From contig PKYQ01000010.1 of assembly GCA_003133685.1 (NCBI GenBank), positions 81,456-116,073 on the forward strand: a DNA stretch of 34,618 bases, in the 5' to 3' direction. A program made the position numbers and the translations under genes. The first letter of the stretch is position 1. Each line of letters begins with the position of its first letter. The notes below the pieces were generated by a model, which searched no databases, was not told where the DNA came from, and worked only from the letters and a program-made list of their open reading frames with translations. The DNA is from Acidimicrobiaceae bacterium. GTDB taxonomy: Bacteria > Actinomycetota > Acidimicrobiia > Acidimicrobiales > RAAP-2. Positions 23,398 to 31,078 of this stretch are shown piece by piece.

Positions 23398-23961
23398 GTG
23401 CTCGTGTGGATGGATCTGGAGATGACGGGACTCGAACCGCTACGTCACGTCATCATCGAAATAGCGACCTTAATTACTGACGACGACCTCAACGTGATCG
23501 CCGAAGGTCCGGACCTCGTCATCCACGCCAGCCCCGAGCAAATGGCCGAAATGGGTGATTTCGTCACGGAGATGCACACCAAGTCCGGCCTGATCGACGC
23601 GGTCCAACAGTCGACGGTGACGAACGAAGAAGCCGAGAATCAGACATTGGCATTCCTGAAAGAGCACATCACCGAATCTCGCACGATTCCACTTTGCGGC
23701 AACTCAATCGGCACCGATCGCCGGTTCCTTCAGGAGTACATGCCAACGCTCGAAGAGTTTTTCCACTACCGAAACGTGGACGTCTCGACGTTGAAGGAGT
23801 TGACCCGCCGCTGGTACCCCGAGGTGCTGAGCGGACTTCCCGAGAAAGCAACCACGCATCGCGCTCTCGAGGACATTCGCGAGTCGATTGCCGAACTCCA
23901 GCACTATCGCGACACGCTATTTCCCAAGGCACCGCTGAACCCTCCCACGCTCGATGACTGA
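23398..23961 (+). CDS. orn: Oligoribonuclease
   Basis: 187-residue DEDDh 3'-5' exoribonuclease that degrades di- to penta-ribonucleotides, including pGpG from cyclic di-GMP turnover. The N-terminal metal motif is WMDLEMTGL (Asp6, Glu8); CGNSIGTDRRFL carries the second Asp region, and THRALEDIRES supplies the His and last Asp. The length matches the family (about 180-200). The start is GTG, supported by the -10 box 6 bases upstream. The 3' end overlaps the acyl-CoA synthetase start by 8 bases (ATGACTGA), so the two are co-expressed. Confidence 0.97.
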   Translation: MLVWMDLEMTGLEPLRHVIIEIATLITDDDLNVIAEGPDLVIHASPEQMAEMGDFVTEMHTKSGLIDAVQQSTVTNEEAENQTLAFLKEHITESRTIPLCGNSIGTDRRFLQEYMPTLEEFFHYRNVDVSTLKELTRRWYPEVLSGLPEKATTHRALEDIRESIAELQHYRDTLFPKAPLNPPTLDD

Positions 23962-25723
23962 CGAAGTCCTCTCAATGGCGAACGCCACGGCGCAAATGAC
24001 CGCGCCGGGCTCGATGTTCGAAACCGAGCGAACGTCCGTCAACGGCATTGAAATGACCGTGTGGAAACACGCCCCGGCGACGCTGCGCCAGATACTCGAC
24101 CTCTCACTCACGCACGCGTCGCGCGACTTCCTCGTCTACGAAGGACAGCGATTCACTTTTGATGAGCACTACCGGGCCGCGTCCACGCTGGCCGAACGTC
24201 TGATTGCCACCGGTGTCACGAAGGGCGACCGCGTGGCGATCGCGTCGCGCAATCTTCCCCAATGGGTGATCGCCTTCTGGGGAACAGTGTTAGCGGGCGC
24301 GGTCGTGGTGCCAATCAATGCGTGGTGGACACCCGAAGAGTTGCAGTACGGGCTCAGCGATTCGGGAACCTCGGTGCTCTTCGTCGACGAGGAGCGACTC
24401 GAGCGCGTGCGAAGCACACTCGATGAACTCGCGGAACTCTCCACGATCGTGGTGATCAGCGAAGATCCACACCGGCGCGCTCGACTGGGCGCGGTGCATG
24501 CCCGAGTGCGCATCGTCGATTTCAATGAGTACGTCGGCGACATCAGCCCGAGTGCGACACCCCCTGACATTGCTGTCTCGACGGACGACGACGTCACGAT
24601 GTTCTACACCTCGGGCACGACGGGACACCCGAAGGGTGCCGTCGGCACGCATCGAAACGCCATTACCAACCTGATGAACCTCTTCTTCGTGGGATCGCGC
24701 GCCACGATGCGTTGGGGCAGTGGGAACGTCGATGAAACCGGTGAGAGCATTCCCAACGCCGGTCTCTTGAGCGTGCCGCTCTTTCACGCGACTGGTTGTC
24801 TCGCGACCATGATCACGAACACCGCGTCGGGCGGAAAGCTCGTCATGATGCATCATTTCGACGCCGGCCAGGCCCTCGCGTTGATCGAGTCCGAACGACT
24901 CACAATGTTCGGCGGGGTGCCGACCATCGTGATGCAGATCCTGGACCACCCGGACTTCGCCACGTTCGACACCTTGAGTGTGAAGTCCGTCTCGTACGGC
25001 GGCGCGCCCGCGCCCCCCGAACTCGTGCGACGCATCCAGGCGGCCTTTCCCGGTGGCCAGCCCGGAAACGGCTACGGACTCACTGAGACCTCGGCCGCGG
25101 TCTGTCTGAACGGCGGCGCCGACTACCTCGCCAAACCCGACAGTTGCGGTCCGGCCGTGCCGGTCGTCGAGCTGGCGATCGTGCCCGAGGACTTCGACGG
25201 CGACGAACCGTCGGCCGACCTACCGAGCGGTCCCGACGTCGTGGGTGAACTGTGGATCAAGGGTCCCAACGTCGTGCGCGGCTACTGGAAGAAGCCCGAA
25301 GCGACCGCCAAGGCGTTCACGAAGGGGTGGCTACGAAGCGGCGACATCGCTCGCATCGATGAGGAAGGGTTCGTCTTCATCGTCGACCGCGCCAAGGACA
25401 TGATCATCCGCGGCGGTGAGAACGTCTACTCGGTCATCGTCGAAGCGGCGATCTTCGAACACCCCGACGTTGCTGACTGCGCGGTCGTCGGACTCCCCCA
25501 TACGACAATGGGTGAAGAGGTCGCTGCCGTCATCGTGCTACGTCCCGGTCGCGTGCTCGAGGCCGAAGAGATCAACCGTCACGTTGCCCGACACCTCGCG
25601 CGCTTTGAAGTGCCAACAAGGATCTTCTTTCGGGCCGATCCTCTCCCGCGCAACCCGCAGGGCAAGGTCCTCAAACGAGAATTGCGCGCATCGCTCGTCA
25701 GCGAGATCGAGCGTTCCGCCTAA
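23954..25723 (+). CDS. Long- or medium-chain acyl-CoA synthetase (AMP-binding family)
   Basis: 589-residue adenylate-forming ligase that activates carboxylic acids to acyl-CoA via acyl-AMP. Motifs in order: P-loop [12 protein letters not shown] (about 217-228), [10 protein letters not shown] (A5 region), the hinge and A7-A8 region [19 protein letters not shown] and [13 protein letters not shown], and the C-terminal catalytic Lys in [13 protein letters not shown]. The N-terminus has an extra stretch of about 35 residues before the fold. Fatty acid or aromatic acid substrates are both possible. Translation is coupled to orn by an 8-base overlap. The stop is nested with that of the convergent aldo/keto reductase (CTAA, 25720-25723). 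Confidence 0.93.
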   Translation: MTDEVLSMANATAQMTAPGSMFETERTSVNGIEMTVWKHAPATLRQILDLSLTHASRDFLVYEGQRFTFDEHYRAASTLAERLIATGVTKGDRVAIASRNLPQWVIAFWGTVLAGAVVVPINAWWTPEELQYGLSDSGTSVLFVDEERLERVRSTLDELAELSTIVVISEDPHRRARLGAVHARVRIVDFNEYVGDISPSATPPDIAVSTDDDVTMFYTSGTTGHPKGAVGTHRNAITNLMNLFFVGSRATMRWGSGNVDETGESIPNAGLLSVPLFHATGCLATMITNTASGGKLVMMHHFDAGQALALIESERLTMFGGVPTIVMQILDHPDFATFDTLSVKSVSYGGAPAPPELVRRIQAAFPGGQPGNGYGLTETSAAVCLNGGADYLAKPDSCGPAVPVVELAIVPEDFDGDEPSADLPSGPDVVGELWIKGPNVVRGYWKKPEATAKAFTKGWLRSGDIARIDEEGFVFIVDRAKDMIIRGGENVYSVIVEAAIFEHPDVADCAVVGLPHTTMGEEVAAVIVLRPGRVLEAEEINRHVARHLARFEVPTRIFFRADPLPRNPQGKVLKRELRASLVSEIERSA

Positions 25724-26562
25724 TCGTGCAGCGCGTCGATCGCGTCAAACGTCTCATCGTTGAGCGTGATGTCAGCCGCCGCACAGTTCTCCTCCACGTG
25801 AGCCACCTTGGACGTCCCGGGAATCGGCATCATGACCGGTGAGCGACGAAGCAACCACGCGAGTGAGAGTTGTCCGACGGTGATGTTGTTCTTGTGGGCC
25901 AGTGCGTCGAGCGGTCCCCCACTTCGCGCGAGGCTGCCGGCGGCGACCGGGTACCACGGAATGAAACCGATGCCCTCGCGTTGGCAGTACTCCAACGCCG
26001 CTTCACTCTGACGATTCGTCAGGTTGTAGAGGTTCTGCACTGTGGAGATCGTGACGACCTTCCTAGCGGCAACGATTTGCTCGACCGACACTTCGGAGAG
26101 ACCGACGGCTCGAACTTTTCCTTCGTCGAGCAGATCTCGGAGCAGTCCGAACTGGTCTTCAGCAGCGACCGACGGATCGATGCGATGGAGTTGGAAAAGA
26201 TCGATTGATTCTTGGCCCAAACGACGAAGCGACATCTCGCACTCCTGGCGCAGGTAGTCCGGACGACCGCATTCGCGCCAAGCATCCGGACCGATTCTCA
26301 AGAATCCGGCCTTGGTCGCGATCTTCACGTCGCCGTAGGGGTGGAGTGCCTCGCGAATTAACTCTTCAGAAATGTACGGTCCGTACGAGTCGGCAGTGTC
26401 GATGAGGTTGACGCCGAGTTCAACGGCTCTCCGAAGGACCGCGCGGCATTCGTCGGGGTCCTTGGGTGGCCCCCAAATACCCTCGCCCGTGATGCGCATT
26501 GCGCCGAAGCCGAGACGATTCACCGTCTGGCCGGCGAAAGTGAACGTCGTCGATTCGCTCAT
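25720..26562 (-). CDS. Aldo/keto reductase
   Basis: 280-residue NAD(P)H-dependent TIM-barrel reductase. The catalytic Asp and Tyr lie in [17 protein letters not shown], the Lys in VKIATKAGF, and the His in FQLHRID; the C-terminal cofactor loop is [13 protein letters not shown]. It belongs to the large group related to YajO/PdxK-like and oxidoreductase-YdbC-type enzymes; the substrate is unknown. AAAGG lies about 8 bases before the ATG. A strong terminator separates it from the upstream peroxiredoxin, so it is monocistronic. Confidence 0.93.
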   Translation of the reverse strand: MSESTTFTFAGQTVNRLGFGAMRITGEGIWGPPKDPDECRAVLRRAVELGVNLIDTADSYGPYISEELIREALHPYGDVKIATKAGFLRIGPDAWRECGRPDYLRQECEMSLRRLGQESIDLFQLHRIDPSVAAEDQFGLLRDLLDEGKVRAVGLSEVSVEQIVAARKVVTISTVQNLYNLTNRQSEAALEYCQREGIGFIPWYPVAAGSLARSGGPLDALAHKNNITVGQLSLAWLLRRSPVMMPIPGTSKVAHVEENCAAADITLNDETFDAIDALHD

Positions 26563-26595
26563 AGCCCAACCTTTCGTACTCTCACCTTAAAGTGC

Positions 26596-26630
26596 GAAAA
26601 ACGAAAAGCGACCACCCGAAGGTGGCCGCT
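26596..26630 (-). terminator. Rho-independent terminator of the peroxiredoxin gene
   Basis: In the minus direction AGCGGCCACC-TTCG-GGTGGTCGCT forms a 10-bp stem with one G-T pair and a UUCG tetraloop, followed by TTTCGTTTTT. It begins 18 bases after the stop codon. Confidence 0.93.
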
Positions 26631-26647
26631 TCGCGATTGCCTCGTGA

Positions 26648-27283
26648 CTACTTGTTCGGCTGAGGTGTGTAACGCAGGTAGTCCTTCACCTTGCGGAATC
26701 CCTTGGGGAACTTCTCCTTGGCGTCGTCGTCACTTACCGACGGCGCGATGATGACGTCGTCGCCGTCCTTCCAGTCGACCGGCGTCGAAACTGGGAACTG
26801 AGACGAGAGCTGCAGCGAGTCGAGCACGCGCACGATCTCGTCGACGTTGCGACCGACCGAGGCCGGGTAGGTCAGCGTGAGCTTCACCTTCTTATTGGGG
26901 TCGACGATGAAGACGCTGCGCACGGTCAACGTGTCGTTCGCGTTCGGGTGAATCATGTCGTAGAGGTCCGCGACCTTGTGGTCGGCGTCGCCAATGATCG
27001 GGAAGTTGAGCTCCGCTCCCTGCGTCTCGCTGATGTCGCTCCTCCAGCGCAGGTGGGAGGCAACGTCGTCGACCGACACGGCGATCAGCTTGGTGTTGCG
27101 CTTGTCGAAGTCGCCACGGCGCGCAGAAAAAGCGCCCAGTTCCGTGGTGCACACCGGGGTGAAGTCCTTGGGGTGCGAGAAGAGAATGCCCCAACCATCG
27201 CCCAGATAGTCATAGAAGTTGACGGTGCCTTCGGTGGTCTCCGCCGTGAAGTCAGGGGCCTCGTCGCCGAGTCGAATCGCCAT
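26648..27283 (-). CDS. 1-Cys peroxiredoxin (Prx6 type)
   Basis: 211-residue thiol peroxidase reducing H2O2 and organic hydroperoxides. The peroxidatic site is HPKDFTPVCTTELG with Cys45, the only cysteine in the protein, so no resolving Cys exists and an external thiol must reduce it. The sequence SVDDVASHLRWRSDI and the long C-terminal domain with TLTYPASVGRN and TPVDWKDGD are Prx6 hallmarks. AAGGAG sits about 8 bases before the ATG. The leader contains a TCAGTC-CCTT-GACTGA repeat (27306-27321), and a terminator follows the gene. It is divergent from the HAD phosphatase. Confidence 0.96.
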   Translation of the reverse strand: MAIRLGDEAPDFTAETTEGTVNFYDYLGDGWGILFSHPKDFTPVCTTELGAFSARRGDFDKRNTKLIAVSVDDVASHLRWRSDISETQGAELNFPIIGDADHKVADLYDMIHPNANDTLTVRSVFIVDPNKKVKLTLTYPASVGRNVDEIVRVLDSLQLSSQFPVSTPVDWKDGDDVIIAPSVSDDDAKEKFPKGFRKVKDYLRYTPQPNK

Positions 27284-27305
27284 GCTTTGCTCCTTGTGCG
27301 TGATG

Positions 27306-27321
27306 TCAGTCCCTTGACTGA
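27306..27321 (-). promoter_or_regulatory. Inverted repeat in the peroxiredoxin leader
   Basis: TCAGTC-CCTT-GACTGA, 6-bp arms with a 4-base loop, lies 23 bases upstream of the ATG and just before the AAGGAG. It may be an RNA hairpin or an operator; its role is unknown. Confidence 0.3.
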
Positions 27322-27390
27322 ACGAGCCAACCCTAATCGGAACTTTCCAATTGTTGCCATTACCTATCGGATTTGTAGGGAAGTAGAAAC

Positions 27391-27406
27391 CCTTTGATCA
27401 CAAAGG
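27391..27406. promoter_or_regulatory. Inverted repeat between peroxiredoxin and HAD phosphatase
   Basis: CCTTTG-ATCA-CAAAGG in the 139-bp divergent region, 17 bases before the HAD start. It resembles an operator. No redox regulator gene is nearby to pair it with. Confidence 0.35.
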
Positions 27407-27422
27407 CTGTGAAACTGGTTCC

Positions 27423-28097
27423 ATGGACTCTGAATCGCCACCAGTCGTCGCCGCGTTTGATCTCGACGGCACGCTCACCGAAGGTGGCAGCGTCTTTCCC
27501 TGGCTCAAGTGGGTCGCCGGTCGCGCGCGCACCTGGCGCGCGGCGCTGTCACTCGCGGTGCCGCTGACCGTGGGCGCCTTTCGATCGAGCCGGTGGGCCG
27601 ACAACGCGAAGGAACGACTCTTCTTGAAGTTGCTCGCGGGTATCGACGAGCAGATCGTCATCGCCGAATCGCGGACCTTCGCGCTCGAGCACTTGGAACA
27701 CGAAGCTCGGCCCCTCTTGCTCGCGCGCCTCGCCTGGCACCGCGACCGGGGCCACGACGTCGTCATCGTCTCGGCGTCGCCCCAGCTCTACGTCGACGTG
27801 ATGACCGAACAACTCGGCGCGAACGGCGGGCTCGGGACCCGTCTGGCGGTCGATCCACGAGGTCGCCTGACCGGCGGATACCTCGGCAAGAACTGTCGGG
27901 GCAGCGAAAAGCTCCGTCGACTCGACGAGTGGATCGCCAGTCGCCACTACCCGACTCCCCCCGTCGTCTTCGCCTACGGCAACTCGCGCGGTGATCGACG
28001 GATGTTGAGTGGTGCGGCGCACCCCTTCAACGTCGGCAGGCTCGGCGTTTTCGGCTCGCTTCGCCGATTCCCGCGACTCGAATCCCCGGAGCAGTGA
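27423..28097 (+). CDS. HAD-IB family phosphatase
   Basis: 224-residue haloacid dehalogenase-superfamily phosphatase of the SerB-like IB subgroup. Motif I is AFDLDGTLTEGGS with both catalytic Asp; motif II is IVSASPQLYVD; the motif III Lys lies in RGSEKLRRL, and motif IV is AYGNSRGDRRML. The cap region after motif I is helical and basic. Related proteins dephosphorylate phosphoserine or lysophosphatidic acid, and some are fused to acyltransferases; the substrate here is not clear. The ATG has no good ribosome-binding site. The stop lies one base from that of the convergent ABC gene. Confidence 0.88.
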   Translation: MDSESPPVVAAFDLDGTLTEGGSVFPWLKWVAGRARTWRAALSLAVPLTVGAFRSSRWADNAKERLFLKLLAGIDEQIVIAESRTFALEHLEHEARPLLLARLAWHRDRGHDVVIVSASPQLYVDVMTEQLGANGGLGTRLAVDPRGRLTGGYLGKNCRGSEKLRRLDEWIASRHYPTPPVVFAYGNSRGDRRMLSGAAHPFNVGRLGVFGSLRRFPRLESPEQ

Positions 28098-28098
28098 A

Positions 28099-29250
28099 CT
28101 ACTGCTGATGGATCGCCGCGCCGAGTTCGACGAGGCCGCCTTCGCGCCCGTCGTAGGTCACTTGAATTGACGCGGCCTGTTCGCGCCACGCGATGACGGT
28201 GTTGCCATGGGGATCGACGACACCGATGTTCACGTCGTAGATGCCGTCGAGGAGGGGGATCTGCGAAAGATCGATGCCCACGCGGTTCTGCCCTGGCGTC
28301 AAGTTCACCGGAGAGCCTTTGGCGTCACTGCGGCTAATCAGCAGACCCGTTCGCGTGAAGATCTCCATGACGAAGTTTCCGCTGTAGGCGCCGTGCGAGG
28401 TGATGTTGACGTCGAAGTGCATGCCGGCGCCGCTTCGCACGTCGAAGGAACCGGACGGCGTGGTGATTGAGTCGATGGTGATTGACGCGAGCAGACCGCT
28501 GCGATCGTGTTCGACGGCGCTGTCCATGAGGTGTTCGCGAAAGATACGTAGTGACTCGTGCGTCGGACCGTCGGCGATCATTTGTCCACCGTCGAGCACG
28601 ATCGCTCGGTCACAGATCGCGCGAACCTGATCGGCGTTGTGAGTGACGAACAAGATCGAGCGGCCCTCATCTTGAAAGGAGCGGATTCGATCGATGCACT
28701 TCGCCTGGAAGCGCTCGTCCCCGACGGCCAGCACCTCGTCGACGACCAGGATGTCGGGATCGACGTTGACGGCGACGGCGAAGGCGAGGCGGACGTACAT
28801 GCCGCTCGAATAGAACTTCACCTGCGTGTCGATGAAATTCTCGATCTCGCTGAATTCCACGACGTCGTCAAAGATCCCTTCGACCATCTTCTTGGAGAAT
28901 CCCAGCATCGCCCCGTAAAGAAAAATATTGTCGCGACCGGAGAGCTCGGGCTGGAACCCGGCGCCGAGTTCGAGCAGCGCGGCGAGGCTGCCCCGAATGT
29001 GAATCTGGCCCGACGTCGGTTGCAAGACACCGCAGATGCACTTGAGCAACGTCGATTTGCCGGATCCGTTGTGGCCGACCAGACCGACGGTTTCGTTCGT
29101 GTCCACGGAAAAACTGATGTCCTTGAGCGCGTTGAACGTCTCGGTTGATCCCGAGCGCGGATGGAGCATTCGCTCCTTCAGTGATTGGTGACGCTCGTGA
29201 TGAATCTTGAAGGTCTTCGAAATTCCTTCAACCTTGATGACGGTCGTCAT
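28099..29250 (-). CDS. Polysaccharide/teichoic-acid ABC exporter ATP-binding protein (TagH/Wzt-like)
   Basis: 383-residue ATPase of the glycan export family. The N-terminal part starts with EGISKTFKIHHERHQSLKER, typical of TagH/RfbB/Wzt. Walker A is GHNGSGKST (59-67), the signature is YSSGMYVRLAFAVA, and Walker B is ILVVDEVLAVGDERF. After about residue 240 comes a beta-rich C-terminal domain of the Wzt-C type, which in known systems binds the glycan end. The ATG at 29250 overlaps the permease stop as TAATG; the longer open frame upstream lies inside the permease gene and is discarded. No glycosyltransferase is in the window, so the glycan is unknown. Confidence 0.94.
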   Translation of the reverse strand: MTTVIKVEGISKTFKIHHERHQSLKERMLHPRSGSTETFNALKDISFSVDTNETVGLVGHNGSGKSTLLKCICGVLQPTSGQIHIRGSLAALLELGAGFQPELSGRDNIFLYGAMLGFSKKMVEGIFDDVVEFSEIENFIDTQVKFYSSGMYVRLAFAVAVNVDPDILVVDEVLAVGDERFQAKCIDRIRSFQDEGRSILFVTHNADQVRAICDRAIVLDGGQMIADGPTHESLRIFREHLMDSAVEHDRSGLLASITIDSITTPSGSFDVRSGAGMHFDVNITSHGAYSGNFVMEIFTRTGLLISRSDAKGSPVNLTPGQNRVGIDLSQIPLLDGIYDVNIGVVDPHGNTVIAWREQAASIQVTYDGREGGLVELGAAIHQQ

Positions 29251-30212
29251 TACAGCTCTGACTCGAAGTTGCCCTGAAGGCGCCCGAAGAGCACTTCGGC
29301 CAAGAGGAACACGATCACCATAATGCCGAGCAGGGCGAGGTCCAAATAGAAGTACGTCGACATCGGCCACGACGGCAAAATCTTCAACACCAACGGCACG
29401 GTGTGGCCACGGATCACCACGGTCTGTGTCGTTGACGGCGCGGTCGTGGCCACGTAGAACGCGCGTTGGAACGTCAACATGATGAGCGTGATCGGGTTGA
29501 GGAAGTACAGCCACGCCAAACCGTGAGCGTGAAGTTGCGGTGCGATGGAGTGCTCGTAGGAGTAAACGATCGGTGACAAGAAGAACCACAATTGCAAAAT
29601 GATGAGTATGAAGTGCTCCATGTCGCGCATGTAGACAGTGATGGCCGACATGAGGATTGCCAGTGCGGCGGTGAAAAAATACAACGCGAGAAACGCGATC
29701 GGCAAGAGCCAGAAATAGGCGTAATCCGGCGAGTGTTGGACAACCAGGAGATACAGACCGAACACGCACAGCTGAATGAAGAAGTAAAAGGTCGCGGCAC
29801 CCACATTGGCCAGCGCAAGGATCTCACGGGGAAACGAGACCTTCTTCACCAGACCGGATCGAACGACGATCACTCCGGTCGCCGTCGAGAGCGACGTATT
29901 GAACATGTTCCACACGACCATGCCGGCGAATAGATAGACGACGAAGTTGGGGATGCCGTTCTTCAAGAACTTCGCGAAGACCAACCAGTAGATGGCGAGG
30001 AACAAGGAGGGCGTCAGCATCGACCAGACGATGCCCAGCGCCGAGTTCTTGTACTTGATGCGAATGTCCGACCTGATCAGGCTGGACAGCAACTCACGTC
30101 GATTCCAGAGATTACGAAGCCTCGTTACGAGACTGTCACGGGCACTAACGACGCGAAAGGCGTCGTTCTCCAACGAGCGTCGATCGACTCGCGTCGTCGA
30201 GCCATCGCTCAC
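29250..30212 (-). CDS. Polysaccharide ABC exporter permease (TagG/Wzm-like, ABC-2)
   Basis: 320-residue membrane partner of the next gene. The N-terminal cytoplasmic part with SLIRSDIRIKYKNSALGIVWSMLTP is the classical TagG/Wzm entry motif. Six hydrophobic segments follow, with an amphipathic SFPREILALANVG region after the second, as in the family. A longer outside loop (about 245-275) precedes the last helix. The start is GTG at 30212, whose G is the last base of the clpP stop (TAGTG); the stop overlaps the ATPase start by one base. It is therefore translated as part of a clpP-led operon. Confidence 0.94.
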   Translation of the reverse strand: MSDGSTTRVDRRSLENDAFRVVSARDSLVTRLRNLWNRRELLSSLIRSDIRIKYKNSALGIVWSMLTPSLFLAIYWLVFAKFLKNGIPNFVVYLFAGMVVWNMFNTSLSTATGVIVVRSGLVKKVSFPREILALANVGAATFYFFIQLCVFGLYLLVVQHSPDYAYFWLLPIAFLALYFFTAALAILMSAITVYMRDMEHFILIILQLWFFLSPIVYSYEHSIAPQLHAHGLAWLYFLNPITLIMLTFQRAFYVATTAPSTTQTVVIRGHTVPLVLKILPSWPMSTYFYLDLALLGIMVIVFLLAEVLFGRLQGNFESEL

Positions 30213-30799
30213 TAGGCGCCTTGACGAACGGCCGAATGTTCAATGACTGCATCGATGAAGCCGTACTCCAACGCTTCTTGTGCGGTAAACCAACGATTGC
30301 GATCGGAGTCCAGTTCTATCTGCGCGAGCGACTTGCCGGTGTGAAAAGCAATGCGCTCGGCCAATTGCTTCTTCATGAAACCGATCTGTTCGGCCTGGAT
30401 CGCAATGTCCGAGGCCTGACCCTGCATGCCACCCATCAAGGGTTGGTGCATCAGGATTCGACTGCTCGGCAACGAGAAGCGCTTCCCCGGGGCTCCGGCG
30501 CACAGCAGAAACTGCCCCATGGAAGCGGCCATACCGATGCATATGGTGCGCACGTCGGCGTTGACGTACTGCATGGTGTCGTAAATGGCCAGTCCATCAG
30601 TGATTACGCCACCCGGGGAGTTGATGTAGAGACTGATGTCGCGCTCGCTGTCTTCGGCGTCGAGCAGCAGCAATTCGGCGCAGATTCGGTTGGCGGAGTC
30701 GTCGTTCACTTCGGAGCCGAGGAAGACGATTCGCTCGCGCAGTAGTCGCTGATTGAGGTCATTGGCGCCGAATCCGTCGGCCCTGTTGGAGATATTCAT
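30212..30799 (-). CDS. clpP: ATP-dependent Clp protease proteolytic subunit
   Basis: 195-residue serine peptidase that forms the tetradecameric chamber working with ClpX or ClpC. The catalytic triad is visible: Ser93 in GMAASMGQ, His118 in ILMHQPLMGG and Asp164 in IELDSDRNRW. YINSPGG and the handle helix region AEQIGFMKKQLAERI are typical. Usual neighbours (tig, clpX or a second clpP) are absent; instead the stop overlaps a polysaccharide-exporter permease gene. TAGATT lies 6 bases before the ATG and no ribosome-binding site is seen, so the mRNA is probably leaderless. Actinobacteria often carry two ClpP types; the second is not in this window. Confidence 0.97.
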   Translation of the reverse strand: MNISNRADGFGANDLNQRLLRERIVFLGSEVNDDSANRICAELLLLDAEDSERDISLYINSPGGVITDGLAIYDTMQYVNADVRTICIGMAASMGQFLLCAGAPGKRFSLPSSRILMHQPLMGGMQGQASDIAIQAEQIGFMKKQLAERIAFHTGKSLAQIELDSDRNRWFTAQEALEYGFIDAVIEHSAVRQGA

Positions 30800-30805
30800 G
30801 ACAAC

Positions 30806-30811
30806 AATCTA
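30806..30811 (-). promoter_or_regulatory. -10 box of leaderless clpP
   Basis: TAGATT on the minus strand ends 6 bases (GTTGTC) before the ATG at 30799. It would drive the clpP/exporter operon. Confidence 0.55.
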
Positions 30812-30845
30812 ACGTGCGAGCCTCCAATCACCTCGATGTGCGCCG

Positions 30846-30851
30846 TAGACT
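30846..30851 (+). promoter_or_regulatory. -10 box of tRNA-Leu
   Basis: TAGACT ends 10 bases before the mature tRNA 5' end. A clear -35 is not seen. Confidence 0.4.
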
Positions 30852-30861
30852 GATTGCTCTT

Positions 30862-30941
30862 GCGGGCGTGGCGGAATTGGCAGACGCGCTGGTTTTAGGT
30901 ACCAGTTCTTCGGAGTGTGGGTTCGAGTCCCTCCGCCCGCA
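30862..30941 (+). tRNA. tRNA-Leu (anticodon TAG)
   Basis: Class II tRNA with acceptor arms GCGGGCG/CGCCCGC, a D-arm typical of tRNA-Leu (GGCGGAATTGGCAGACGC), anticodon stem CTGGT/ACCAG with loop TTTAGGT (anticodon TAG), a short variable arm around a TTCG loop, and a TTCGAGT T-loop. The T-stem has one T-T mismatch (GTGGG/CCCTC). No CCA is encoded, unlike the tRNA-Gly in this window. Confidence 0.95.
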
Positions 30942-30985
30942 CTCACCCACGAGATCACAGTGCGTTGGAGTACTCCGATCCCTGC

Positions 30986-30991
30986 TAGAGT
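30986..30991 (+). promoter_or_regulatory. -10 box of the DEAD-box helicase gene
   Basis: TAGAGT would start transcription near 30997, giving a leader of about 80 bases before the ATG at 31079. The palindrome GGAG-TA-CTCC (30967-30976) sits just upstream, and a short stem GAGTTG/CAACTT (31047-31052, 31062-31067) precedes the AGGAG. Confidence 0.4.
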
Positions 30992-31078
30992 GCAATGACT
31001 GTTTCGCCGCACATCGCGGTGGAGACCGATTCGACTGTAAAACCTCGAGTTGGGCTCATCTCAACTTGTAGGAGTTAT

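Noticed and set aside
30814-31071. Small plus-strand ORF spanning tRNA-Leu
   Set aside because: It reads through the mature tRNA sequence and has no support as a protein.
30995-31078. Upstream in-frame ATG for the helicase at 30995
   Set aside because: It lies only 3 bases after the likely -10 box, so it would not be within the mRNA, and it lacks a ribosome-binding site.
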